A stretch of 64,000 bases of DNA from Cymodocea nodosa (Eukaryota; Streptophyta; Magnoliopsida; Alismatales; Cymodoceaceae). Below the pieces are notes generated by a model. The model ran no database searches, was not told the origin of the DNA, and worked only from the letters and a program-made list of their open reading frames with translations. Shown here piece after piece: positions 9,290 through 20,053 of the stretch. Position 1 is the stretch's first letter; each line of letters begins with the position of its first letter. The translations under genes were made by a program, and so were the position numbers. The DNA lies in the NCBI GenBank assembly GCA_036874045.1, contig CM072347.1:5396501-5460500 (forward strand), given 5' to 3'.

Positions 9290-10200
9290 GTAAATCTAGA
9301 TATAGTATCTTATGATTTTTCTGAATTTCATGAGTTTAAAAGTTTCACGATTTTAAAATGAAATCAGAATATTTAATGCTTAATCAGAAAATTATCTGAA
9401 GTCCTGAAGGAGCTAAGATGTGAATTCTAGATTAAATGAAACGCATATGATGAAAGATACATTTACTTTGACTGATTGAACTTGTAGAATGATTTATGTG
9501 TAGATCTTATTAAACTACAGATAAAGTATGAGCTTATTATTATGGATTCATATTTTTAGTAAATGATAGAAGCAGGATTATATGAGATTGGTGTTTTACT
9601 GCATCTGTATTAATGAAATACATGCATATACAGTATGTGATTAATGCTTTGTTTTGTGTGTGCATTTGTTTTTTTTTTTGTTTTTTTTTAAAAAAAAAAA
9701 AAAGACTTTGAGAGTTTATTGACTTGTTTGATCACGAGCCTTTTGTACTTGAGTAGATAGGTATGTAAGGATTGTTGACCTAAAAAAGGACTCTGAAAAT
9801 CTAGCAACCTAAGATCTTGATCAGATCTGGGATTGTTGACTGAAAGCTCGTTACATGGGTACATTAGAAAGCTCTTGTATGATTCAAGCTTGTCAAATTA
9901 ACTTTTAAAGTACACAAAAAAAAAGAAAAAAAAAAAAAAAACATATACTATTCTGAAAAGATACAAGTGTTTTGTGAAATACAGATATCTTATGAATCGA
10001 GTATATTTTTTGTTATCTAGAATTGCTGAAATATGAATCTAGAATTGACTTTTGAAGTTGTTTAATGGAAATACAATTCTTTATTCTACTTGTCTTAATC
10101 AGATTGAATTGGATTGTACTTTGATTCGTATGTTGTTGAAATTTCTTCTAGAAAACTTGTTGGAAAATTCAGGATTACAAATGATGAAAAGAAGAACAAA
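9290..10200 (+). repeat. Noncoding block shared with the copia element (E1 copy)
   Basis: Landmarks such as 'gagcttatt', 'actgcatctgtattaatga', 'ttgatcacgagccttttgta', 'gtatgtaaggattgttg' and 'cttgtatgattcaagctt' occur in the same order in the copia element's spacer (20650-21500, minus strand). The sense is the same in both elements. Identity looks moderate, roughly three quarters or more by eye. No ORF of note runs through it. It lies between the two polypurine tracts of this element. Confidence 0.75.
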
Positions 10201-10387
10201 CGATAATATAATTAACACCTATATGAAGATGATATACTTTGTATGTAATTTACATATATTCTAAATATCTTTGCAGGTTGATTACTGAAACATACAGAAT
10301 ATATGTTTATGCTAAACAGAAGAAAAAAAACAAAAGGGGAAGAATTAATTCTAGCACTTTTTGAAAGACCAATTAATTAGATCTTAG

Positions 10388-10425
10388 TTTGCTAAGGGAC
10401 TAGCAAAATTTAGGTATGGGGGAAG
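10388..10425 (+). promoter_or_regulatory. E1 polypurine tract with upstream hairpin
   Basis: TTTGCTAAGGGACTAGCAAA forms a stem-loop, followed by TTTAGGTATGGGGGAAG directly against the LTR start TGTTTAG. It would prime plus-strand DNA synthesis. E2 (29690-29727) and E3 (47857-47894) have the same signal. Confidence 0.85.
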
Positions 10426-12212
10426 TGTTTAGAATGAAAAAGTGCATATTATTAACGGTTAAATGATGGTTAATTGCATAATATTTAGCTTATCATATGA
10501 GAATTAAGCCAATATGTTATAATTGCACTGTTATATGCTTTAATTGAAGAATCTACTAAATTTTGGGGAATTAATGTTAATTTAGTACATTTATGAACTG
10601 TCGGTAAATTGCAGGCTGTGAAATTCTTAAGTATCCAAAAATGCATCTAAGCATCGGATAGTTATACCTGTAACTCTCTGAAATGTTATTTTATGTTTAA
10701 ACTACTGCTGACACATGTCAAGATCTAGTAGATTTACTTAAGTTATAACTCATTAAGTTAGCATAACTGTACGCGTTGAGTTGCTATATTGAACACTAAG
10801 GCAACGCGTTAGGTTAGCGTTATAAACTTAAGTTGTTATTTTTGCACGTGTTTTATAGTTAAATCAATGAAGGAAGTCCGTTGAGTTATCTGTAACTCCA
10901 CGGACTATATATTTTCTAATATGCCACTGTAGAGGTTGCAAGAACAGACAATTGGAAGGAAAAACCACGTTTGCACGTATCACGTAGGAATTCAATCGCG
11001 CAGGGAGAAAGAAATCATCACCGTTGATCTGAAGGAAGGAAATCCAACCAACCATTCAAGTAGAAGCAGTTACTACTGAAGAAATATAAAAGAAAAGAAG
11101 AAAAAAAGAAGAGGTGTGTGATCGATGGACGGCTAGTGTATATAGAGGAGGAGCACCGAGCTTTCTGCAGACAGTATCGGCGATTCTCCGAAGTATCACA
11201 CCAACTATCGTTATCACCACCATAATCACCAATCATCAGAGGTCTGTGAGGATACTTGCCTGATGTCGGGTCGATTCCGAGCCAAACACAGTGCCTGACA
11301 ACCACTATAAGGAGTGATCGCGTCGCGGGAAGGAAAGACATTTTCACCAAGCGCCGACTCATATTTCAAGAGATCGTAAAGCTTTTCGCCTTGGCTTCGA
11401 GTTGATGCCTGTATGCTGAAGAGGAGATCATCTTGCAATTCTAGACTCGCGATTCTATAGGGAGAGGAGACAGGATTGTAAGTGGTTTAATTTTCAGTGG
11501 TGTAATCGCGTTGCAAGTAGTATCAGAATTATTTACTATCAAGTGAGATTACTTTACATTTCACCTATCGCCCATTTCCATGTTCACATCAAAACAAAAA
11601 TACCAAAAACAATTTATCTTTGTTTGTATGTTGTATTTGAGTGTTGTATTATTTGTGTTGTATCGTGATTAATGTTATCTATATTAGTTTTATGATTATT
11701 TTATGTTAGTTTTAATTTTACAGTTTACTGAAATTGGTTCGTACAAAACAACTTAAAGATTTTAATGGTTACTGTTTGAATCATCTAAATGTTAGCATTG
11801 CTTAATGATAAATCCAATGTTAACTAGCATTAAAAAGCTTAATTGATGTTATTTACAATCTGTGGAATCGCCCAATGGTTGGTCGAATTCCTCTGTAAAT
11901 AGCAGTATTATAAAGAAGAGACAGTCTCGTGGAGTTAACTTAAGTCCACGAGGATAGTCCGTTAAGTTAACTGTAACTCAACAGAGTGCTTATTGAATAT
12001 AAATTTGAATTGTTCATAATCAAACATTTCTTAAATTCATCAGCAATTCCCTATGGGATCGACCTGTACTTGCACACTGATACAATAGACATTGTGCACT
12101 TGTAGTTAAAGTACAAATTGGAATTAATATCTAAATTGTATTAAAGGTTGTTTGTTTACTTCTAAAAGAAAGAATAGGCATAAAGATAAATTAAGTAAAA
12201 ATAGAAGTAACA
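10426..12212 (+). repeat. LTR A1, shared between E1 (3') and E2 (5')
   Basis: The LTR starts TGTTTAGAATGAAAAAGTGC after the polypurine tract and ends near ...AGAAGTAACA, just before a primer-site-like sequence; 1787 bp. The U3 contains CACGTG-like and GTTGAGTTA motifs. A TATA box (TATAAAAG, 11085-11092) is followed by a GC-richer transcribed part. A candidate intron runs from GTAAGTGG at 11478 to a TTTTACAG acceptor ending at 11723. The R/U5 tail carries the conserved 'gggatcgacctgtacttgca' stretch. It is about 365 bp shorter than LTR A2, mainly in U3. Confidence 0.85.
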
Positions 12213-12334
12213 AATCCAAGTTTTTCTAGTGTACTGCTGGAAAAACACAAACAAGTACTGAAAAATTTTCTAAACTGAACTTTAACAAAATTCTTTGGGG
12301 TGTAGCTAACCTTTCTTTAAAAGAGAACGTAGAG
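12213..12334 (+). promoter_or_regulatory. E2 degenerate primer-binding site and gag leader
   Basis: 'tttttctagtgtactgctgg' lines up with the Athila-type tRNA-Asp primer site seen cleanly at 33661 (TGGCGTCGTTGCC), but is decayed. The leader then runs into AGTACTGAAAAATTTTC and on to the gag start at 12335. From AGTACTG onward it matches the E1 leader downstream of the candidate intron. Confidence 0.6.
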
Positions 12335-13522
12335 ATGGCTATTCCAGTAGAAAAACCATTAGGAGAGATTCTGTATCCTGAATTAATTGATGAACCTTCA
12401 TGTATTCGATTGCCAAACTTTGAGGGAGATAGGTTTGAACTAAAATCTAATTATATTAGTCAATTGCCACATTTTTATGGATTAGAAATAGAGGATGCCT
12501 ATTATTTCCTTAAAGAATTTAACGAAGTTTGTCAAATGATGAAAATGCCGAACATGAGTATAGAAGCTATTAAACTTAGATATATCCCTTTTTCTTTAAA
12601 AGATACAGCTAAGATATCATTATATACTCTATCACCTAATTCAATTTCTACATGGACTGAATTTTGCTCTGTTTTTCTGGAAAAATATTATCTAACACAT
12701 CAAATGATTAAAAAGAAGAAAGAAATATTAATGTGTAGCCAAAAACAGGGTGAATCATTCTAGAAATATTTTGAAAGATTTAAAGATTTACTAACTCAAT
12801 GTCCACATCATGTAATGAGTAAAGCACAATTAATAGGTATAATTTATGAAGGCATAGATGTTTTAACAAAATCTTTATTAGAATCTACTTGTCAAAATGG
12901 ATTTTTAAAATTATGTAGTGAAGAAGCATGGGCATATTTAGAAAACTTTGCAAAAAGAACTGCATAGTGGGAAAATTCGGTTGAAGCTATTGCAGATAAA
13001 AGAATATTGTCAAGAGGAATGCATGAAATAGATTTCAATACTATGCTGGAGGTGAAATTAAATGAATTAACAAAGAAAATAGAAGAATTATCATTAAATC
13101 AAAAGCTAGCAGAAAAGAATACAAACATAAATAACTTAGATATTATTTATGCTAGAAACCAGAGAGATAACTTGGGAAATTCTTATAATCCTAATTGGAG
13201 AAATCACTCGAATTTATCTTGGAGAAACAACAATTTCCAGGGAGGAGAAAATATAAATGAGAAGAACATAAGTTATGAAGTATTAATTGAACAAGGAGCT
13301 AGAATAGAGAAATTAGAAAAGATAATCCAACAAGTAAACAATCGTCTAGAATTTATATTTGGAAATGCTGCAATTCAAAATCAAAATAGAAATATATCAC
13401 TTAGACAGAAGGAACCAATGGAAGTTAGACCTACTGGAGGATTGCCAAAACAAGCTATACCTAATCCTGTCAATAGAACGGTTAATGAAATTGATACCTC
13501 TTTTGGGAGGGCAGCTGAATGA
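12335..13522 (+). pseudogene. gag: E2 gag, fossil
   Basis: Nearly identical to the E1 gag by eye, with the same start motif and capsid core (LPNFEGDRFELKSNYISQL, EEAWAYLENFAKRTAQWEN). The C-terminal part reads NSYNPNWRNHSNLSWRNNNF, then a coiled-coil (EQGARIEKLEKIIQQVNNRL) and a proline-containing tail ending FGRAAE. Here gag has the normal Athila position, directly after LTR and primer site. About two breaks. Confidence 0.88.
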
Positions 13523-13547
13523 AGCAGCATATCTGAAGTAACTATCT

Positions 13548-13701
13548 GTATGTATATATGTTTTATTTTTAGTTAATAGTATCGTAGAGTTAATTTTTAA
13601 CTCAACGAACTTAGTCCGTTGAGTTATGCCTTAACTCCATGAGGGTGTGTAGTAGTTAGGTTAATTTTTGTCTCTGCTAAATTTTTGTTTATGTTTTACA
13701 G
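13548..13701 (+). other. Candidate intron between gag and F-box gene (E2)
   Basis: GTATGTATAT donor and ATGTTTTACAG acceptor, conserved with E1. It carries the palindromic unit 'acgaacttagtccgttgagt' in near-consensus form (13585-13650). Confidence 0.45.
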
Positions 13702-13710
13702 AATCGACAA

Positions 13711-14850
13711 ATGGAATTGATGCAATTATCAATGGATGCACTAAGGGAAGTACTAAGTAACTTGTCAGCTAAAGATCTGTGCAGGCTGTGTTGTGTATCA
13801 AAGGAAATTAAAGGCTGTATTGAAGAAAAATATTTTCAAGGACTACAAGCTGCAAAAATGACTAAGATTAGAGAAGGATTCATATGGAGGTCATTTAATC
13901 GTAGTTCAAATACCCATGAATATCTGACTATGGAAGAAACTACTAGAATTCCACCCAATGCATTAGAAGGAATAAATCATATTATGGGGATAGATGAAGG
14001 ATTAATCATATACAAGATGAGACCAAGGTATGTAAGTTTATTATTACCGGACATTTTGATAAGAAATTCTATAACAGGAGAAGAATGGAATATAGGAAGA
14101 CCTAATAGATTTGAAGCACCAATTGTAAATTGTGGGTCAACTTTAATATTTTCTAATAAAAATTCTGCAATTCCTGAAAAATTATATTATTGGAGACCTA
14201 CAGGAAATTGGGGTGAAGATTTACGCTTAAGTGTGTATAATTTTCTAAACAGATCTTGGAATGAAAACATTATGATATATCTAGGACAGAAATCAGTAAT
14301 TAACCAAACACATGTCATACTTGATGGATATATATATTTAGTCACAGAGATATCATTTGCATATGGAGCTGATTTATACATAGTGAGCATAGACAGTTAT
14401 GATGAATATATAGAAATTTTACCTATACCGAGTGAAATAGCTGAACCACCATTTGCAGAATTTAATGAAATTCAAATAGGAATGTGGTATAATGAAGAAG
14501 ATGATCCTACTTTATATCTGATAAGATGGTGGGATGAACTGATGAAATTTCAAATATGGATTATGGAAGACATAAATGAATAGAAGTGGGAAGAGGAGTA
14601 TATTGAAATAGATGTAGAAATAGAAACTGCTACATTACCTTGGAACCAAAAAGGATCCCTTTCTGCATTACATATCATTAATGGTAATCCACTCGTATTT
14701 GGAATTTATAATATATTGCATGTTTACAAATTAAAAAGGAACGAAAACTGCATTAAAACAGAATTAATAGCAAGAAGAACTATACCTAAAAAGTTTTCTT
14801 GGACTGATACATTTATTCCATTTGTTTCTACTTTTCAATCATGTTCTTAA
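13711..14850 (+). pseudogene. Captured F-box protein gene, E2 copy, broken
   Basis: F-box at residues ~3-42 (MELMQLSMDALREVLSNL, then SAKDLCRLCCVSKEIKGCI). The F-box-associated-like region follows from about residue 110: LLLPDILIRNSITGEEWNIG, LYYWRPTGNWGEDLRLSVYN, VILDGYIYLVTEISFAYGAD, YIEILPIPSEIAEPP and MKFQIWIMEDINE. About three quarters of the protein reads in one frame, with about one break. It is closer to the E1 copy than to the E3 copy. F-box plus F-box-associated proteins are a huge, fast-evolving plant family; the specific host source is not recognised. Confidence 0.85.
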
Positions 14851-15679
14851 GCTGTGATTTTATGTGTTTAACGTTGTGTATTCTGCATTTATTTTTATTT
14901 TTATTTTTTTAAAAAAAAGGAATTTTGAAGTTTTCATGTTCATTTTATAAAATAAAAAAAAAAAACAAAATATCAATCCAGTTTGTTGGTATCTGTTCTG
15001 GGAAACCAACTAGCTTGCTTGTGAGCCACCAAAGGTATAAGAGCTTAGGTTCCACACAAGACACTGATTTAGTAATATCTGTTAAATGTTATTTTGTTCT
15101 ATATTTTGCTTTATCTATGAATGAAAAGTTTTTCAGAATCAGAAAATCGGAATATGCAGAAGGAGATACAAATGGAACAAGGTATGTAACCAATTACTTA
15201 TCTTGAATTTTAAATCAAACAAAACTTTATTCATGCCTGCTACAATGACTGTACTTGTCAAACTCTTTACATTGAGGACAATGAAAAATGTAGGTATAAG
15301 GGGGAGGTAATTAAAGTAACAGCCATGTAAGTTTGTTAATTAAAGAAATTAAAATAGTACTGTAAAGTTTTGAGGAAATTGAAAATTCTATGAACTTGCT
15401 GTAGCTATCCGATAATTGAGACTGTAATTTTTTTTATAAACTGCTTGAATGTTATATTTAGAAGGCTATATAAGATGCTATAGAATTTATTATTTATGTA
15501 AATCTAGATATAGTATCTTATGTTTTTTTTCTTAATTTCATGAGTTTAACAGTTTCACGATTTTAAAATGAAATCAGAATGCTTAATGAAAAATCAGTAA
15601 ATTATCTGAAGTCCTAAAAGAGCTGAGATGTGAATTCTAGATTAAATGAAACACATATGATTAAAGATACATCTAATTT
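14851..15679 (+). other. E2 3' noncoding region, left of the copia insertion
   Basis: It matches 8638-9470 of E1 nearly base for base, including the conserved 'ggaaaccaactagcttgctt' block. It also holds an internal hairpin (CATTGAGGACAATG) plus polypurine tract at 15270-15309. The left edge of the copia-shared block begins near 15440 and is cut by the insertion. Confidence 0.75.
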
Positions 15680-15684
15680 GACTG
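15680..15684. repeat. Target-site duplication GACTG, left copy
   Basis: GACTG precedes the copia LTR start TGTAGG. The right copy is at 28803-28807. E1 shows the uninterrupted site as TTTGACTGATTGAAC near 9468, which confirms the duplication. Confidence 0.97.
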
Positions 15685-17261
15685 TGTAGGATTGTATGGC
15701 TACACAAGAGGGGGGTGAATTGTATATCTTTAATATTTTCTGAAATATAGTTGAAACTTTAAAACTCAAAAACAAGTCGAGACATTGTTTTCATAAAATC
15801 ATTTTTATTCAAGGTTTCAATTACAATATACAATTCAATTCTCCTCAGAAATTGTAGATGCAATTATATTTCGATACCATGTATCATCTAAACAATTTCA
15901 TAACTACAAACAGAGAAAACTAATTTGCAGAATTTAAAACTTTTCTCCCTGTTTGAGATCTTTCTTCTTCTTCTTTTTCTTCTCCAGCAATTCTTCAGTG
16001 ACGAATATCTTGTCTTTTCATGCTTCACCGAATTTGCTTTCTTCTGATACTTCAAATCTTCAGTGACGAAAATCTTACCTTTTTATGCTTCACTGAACTT
16101 TCTTCCACTTGAGAGATTTTCCCTGAGAAGGTGTTTTTGATCCTTGAAAAAGATTTTTCTTTTGGTGTACAGGGATGGTTTGATCCTTGAAAAGATTTTT
16201 CGTTTTGTGTGCAAGGATAAATTGATCAACGAGAATTCTATGCCTTTTATACTGTATCTTCATTTCATGCATATCTTTCACGTTTAACCACCACCAGTTT
16301 TCCACTTCTCCATGTCTTTTCTTTTTCCTTCATCTAAACACACACGTTCTAACCCACGTTTATATTTCGAATTTTCTTTAATCATCAGTCTTGGATCTCT
16401 GAAAAATTTCCTACAAAATAAACTTTCTCGTCCAAAAGTTTTTCATCAGTGTAATAAGAAGTCGTTACTTTAATGTTAACTAAACGAGTAACACAAGTAT
16501 ATATATAACTTAACGTTTCTAACTTAACAAGTTCCTCATGTGCCATTTCACGTGACAAGTACTGTAGCTAACTCAACGAACTATGTCTGTGGTGTTATGC
16601 TATCTCAACGAACCATCTCTGTTGTGTTATGATAACTTAACGAACCAGTAATAAACAAATGTTTTTATAATAAGAATTTTACCACGTGCAAAAATAACAA
16701 CTTAAGTTTATAACGCTAACATAACGTGTTGCCTTAGTGTTCAATATAGCAACTCAACACGTTTAGTTATGTTAACTTAACGAGTTAAACATGTGCACCT
16801 CATGTGATACAATACAACATTCGTAACTTATAATTTCACCACGTGTATAACACTAACTTAACGAGTTCGTCTCTTCTTTTACTCACTAACTTAACGAGTT
16901 ATCACGTGACCTATTTTAACCTTTAAGCCTCTAACTTAACGAGTTCTCATGTGAATACAAACAAAATTCTAACTTAACGAGTTATCTAAACCTACACTGT
17001 TCATGATATAGAAGATATAACATTAAAACATATCACGCTTTTCAATAAAAAACACACGTTAACTTAACGTTTAGCTAAATGAGAAATTAATGCAACAAAA
17101 CGACTAGTTATTAACTTCAGATCCAATACAAACAAGTATTTATATCAGTAAGCTTTTTCTGTATTAATTGATGATTTTAATTTCTTTTCACAAGCAATAG
17201 TAATTGAGCAAATATGATTATTTTCATTCAGCACACATCATCAAAACAAAAATACTCAACA
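15685..17261 (-). repeat. Copia 3' LTR
   Basis: 1577 bp. On the minus strand it starts TGTTGAGTATTTTTG and ends CTACA. On the plus strand it opens with TGTAGGATTGTATGGC and the SIRE-typical AGAGGGGGGTGAATTG. It lacks one copy of a ~32 bp repeat unit that the other LTR has, and carries the U3 block shared with the gypsy LTR A2 at 16683-17116. Confidence 0.95.
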
Positions 17262-17287
17262 ATCTCCCCCTTTTTGATGATGACAAA
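17262..17287 (-). promoter_or_regulatory. Copia polypurine tract
   Basis: On the minus strand the sequence reads TCATCATCAAAAAGGGGGAG then AT, directly before the LTR start TGTTGAG. This is the classic SIRE/Maximus plus-strand primer. Confidence 0.95.
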
Positions 17288-17878
17288 ACCATATTAAATC
17301 AATTATGAAATATGTATAACTCAACAAAGCTCCTTCGTTGGGTTAACTTTTAATTCAACAAACTTGTTTGTTGACTTAAGTTCACTTAAGCTTATTTCTA
17401 TTGTTTGTGTAAATTTTACCTCTCAGAACTAAAACTCTCAAATGTCAATAATTATATAAGTATCAGTTTTCTAATTATCATCTGTCAGATTACAATAACC
17501 ATTTAAATAGCATCTCCTTTTATAATATATATATGCAATTAAGATCATAATCATCTTTTTATAATATTTCTCCCCCTTTTTGTCATTAATCAAAAAGATA
17601 ATTACAAAGAATATATATACATATATAAGAGATATAATTACAACAACTCTTTCTGTAAACAAGAATAATAATTGAAGACATTTATAGAAAAATGTATTAT
17701 TTAATGAATCAAACAAGTAATACAAACATTACATTTTGTATTCAGAAACAAACAAAAACAGTTAGCGACCCCTCCTAAGTATATCACTTATAGCAGTACA
17801 TATTTTATCTCCTAGATGCCTAATATCATTTCTAATGTCGTTAAGCACTACATCTAAGTCAGGAGGTAGCTGGGTTTG
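17288..17878 (-). other. Copia 3' noncoding stretch
   Basis: About 590 AT-rich bases lie between the third ORF and the polypurine tract. They include a second short G-rich tract (minus-strand AAAAAGGGGGAGAA near 17568-17581) and palindromic GTTGAGTTA-like pieces near 17320-17350. No gene seen. Confidence 0.7.
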
Positions 17879-20053
17879 CTATTCTGCTTGAACTAAATAA
17901 CTTTGTTGTTGTTGTTGTTGTATATGGTCTGTATCAGGTTGTTGTTGTTGTTGTCGTTGAGGTTTATGCATGGCCTGGAATTTTTGCAAATCTTTGACAC
18001 TAAATGCTCTCATGCCTTTAGTTTTAGAGGGCCAGTTGGATAAATTCAATTGGCTTGCAATGAGTCTACATACAGCATCACCATAAAATAACTTTGAACT
18101 CATATGCTGTAGTTGAGAAGTGAAAACATCAAACCAATTGATTTAAATTCTATTCAGCAAGCTATAAGTTGCATATAAACAACTTTTGCTGACTTCCATA
18201 TTGTGTCCAACTCTCTGAAATAAATTTGCATGCAATATATTTGCAATAAACCTTGCCTCTGCATTCAGATTTTCCATTAATCTCATTTCAGAATATACAT
18301 CTGGAATTTTTGATAAAGACTGAATGTTCCATTCCAGTTGTCTTATCATGTCAAATCTATTGGTAACAACAACACCTTCATTCTTTAATCCTAAAACTTC
18401 AAAAACTAATTCAGGAGACAATATAAACTCCTATTCATTTATTTGAGTTTTCAGAAAATTTCCATTCTTGACCAGATTGCTATAAAAAGCTGCAATAAAC
18501 TCTGTGTATTGCTTCCATTTCGTTCCTACTAGCAAGAATTTAATGAGGCCTTGAAATTCAAACAGATCTCTTATGTCCATCAAATTTCTAAATTTTATTA
18601 GACAAGCATGCAGAATCTGACATGTAATCAGATTATTGTATTTCTGCAATGCTTCTTCAGATCTAAAATGAATTGTATTACCTTGAATGTTTAACATTGT
18701 ACACAAAGAAGGTGATACCTGAAGCCGTGATTCAGAGTTTAATTCATCTTCAGGAACCTCTTCTTCAAAATGAATGTCATGTTGTTCCTCTTCCAAAATA
18801 TTATCTTGAAGCTGCTCAGGTAAGCTTGATTCTTCAGCTTCAACAGTGTTAGGAACATTGTCAATATGCTCAACATTCATCTGTTTAGTCTCTATAGAAT
18901 GTTCAGAGTACAATTTTTCTACAAATTCTACAGTCGGTGTATCTGTCGATAATTGTTCATTTTGTTCAACAGATATTTCCATTGATTCATGCTGTGAATT
19001 CTCAAACTTTGCTTCTATAGATTCCGTAGAAGGCTGGTTAACTTTTAGCTCTTCTAGAGTCTTAACAATTTCAATATCTGCTACTCCAAATAATTCAGCC
19101 TTTGAACTAGTTACTGCCTCAACATTGTCAATTATATCTGCAATAACTTGTTCAATGTCAGGTGCCTGATGCTCTGATTTGTCAATTTCTGCATCATCAA
19201 GACTTGTATTAATAGAAAAACTTGAGCTTATATTTGACTTGGATTTCTTCTCAAGCTTTCTAGCAAGGGAAAATAAAGTCTCATTATCTTCATCAGTTTC
19301 AGTGTGTTCGGAACTAATGAGTTTATCAGATGCACAATAAGGTACAATGTCTAGACATACATTATCCTTTGAAAATAAATTTTCATCTGATTTTCCTTTT
19401 TCAATAGACTTTGTTTCCTTAGACATAATTTTTCTAACTTTCCTTCTATAACATTTTTGTTTTTCCTTTTCAAGTATTGCTGTTTTCTTTTCAAATTGCT
19501 CCATAAAAGTTTTCTGCTTTAATTCTTCTAAGGCACTTTCTATTGCAATGGCCTTTCGAAGACTATTAACTTTTGTTTTGTCTACAGCAATATCTGATTC
19601 TACTTGTTTTGAATATAAAGGAGTAAGGATAGCTGATTCATGCTCTTCCTCAAATGCATGTAGTCTTGTACCATTTATAGGAGTTTGAGGAGTTCTATTT
19701 GATGAACCTACACCTTTTTCCAAATATTTTGCAAACTGTTCCAAAAATGCAATCTCAGCACATTTCATTCTGTATTCTCTATCATATTTGCTTCGAATAC
19801 CCATGTATGTAATACTTGCATCAGTATGTTGAAGTTCTTGTCTAACTTCATCTAATATATCCTGAGAAAAGAAGTAATCTCTATAAAGTTCTTCTAACCT
19901 TTTGTCCACTTGAAATATTTTCTTGAACCAAGTATGTGGAACTTCATCATTCTCTATTTCTTTTCCTTTTGCATCTCTTTTGCTTCTGCCTTTTCCTCTG
20001 CCACGACCTTTGTAGAACTTGGAGACCATCGTTGCAGATTGTAACAGCAACAA
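17879..20053 (-). pseudogene. Copia third (env-like) ORF sharing the Athila env-position domain, fossil
   Basis: It opens with a basic segment (KFYKGRGRGKGRSKRDAKGK), followed by a helical region and a long acidic E/S-rich middle. The C-terminal globular domain has motifs MDIRDLFEFQGLIKFL, FEVLGLKNEG, FIANILHANLFQRVGHNMEV and KLFYGDAVCRLI. A glutamine-rich tail (two Q runs from GTT repeats, 17897-17955) ends it. The C-terminal motifs line up one by one with the gypsy env-like ORF at 4190-4900. No signal peptide or clear transmembrane segment is seen. About two breaks. Most of the length (540 residues) reads in one frame. Confidence 0.82.

Larger units (their letters stand above)
8638..10387 (+). 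other. E1 3' noncoding region after the F-box gene
   Basis: It contains a conserved 'ggaaaccaactggcttgctt' block (8800-8870) found in all three copies and an internal hairpin plus polypurine tract (9063-9099). After that comes a block shared with the copia element (about 9290-10200), which includes an adjacent T-run and A-run near 9665-9705. Short ORFs here show no family resemblance and do not persist between copies. Confidence 0.7.
1..12212 (+). mobile_element. Element E1: Athila-like Ty3/gypsy retrotransposon carrying gag and an F-box gene, 5' end outside window
   Basis: The order of parts seen is protease, reverse transcriptase, integrase (1-2102), env-like ORF (2845-5012), capsid-type gag (6118-7305), F-box gene (7498-8637), polypurine tract (10388-10425) and LTR A1 (10426-12212). 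Protease-RT-integrase order, an env-like ORF after integrase and the hairpin plus G-rich tract before the LTR are family traits of Athila-type gypsy elements. Gag downstream of env is not normal for the family. The element is broken, with roughly ten or more breaks across its coding parts. LTR A1 is also the 5' LTR of E2. The 5' LTR lies outside the window, so an LTR-pair age cannot be given. Confidence 0.88.

Noticed and set aside
9660-9712. T-run followed by A-run as a SINE or LINE tail
   Set aside because: Part of the conserved element 3' region in E1 and E2, with no RNA polymerase III boxes, no LINE coding sequence and no target duplications.
11018-11438. Minus-strand open frames in LTR A1 (and 48765-48953, 60334-60589, 32432-32632 in LTR B)
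   Set aside because: They sit in the GC-richer transcribed part of the LTRs, are not conserved in frame between LTR copies and resemble no known protein.
16090-16305. Repeated ~71-residue minus-strand frame in both copia LTRs (also 27594-27809)
   Set aside because: Present twice only because LTRs are duplicates; low complexity and no domain.
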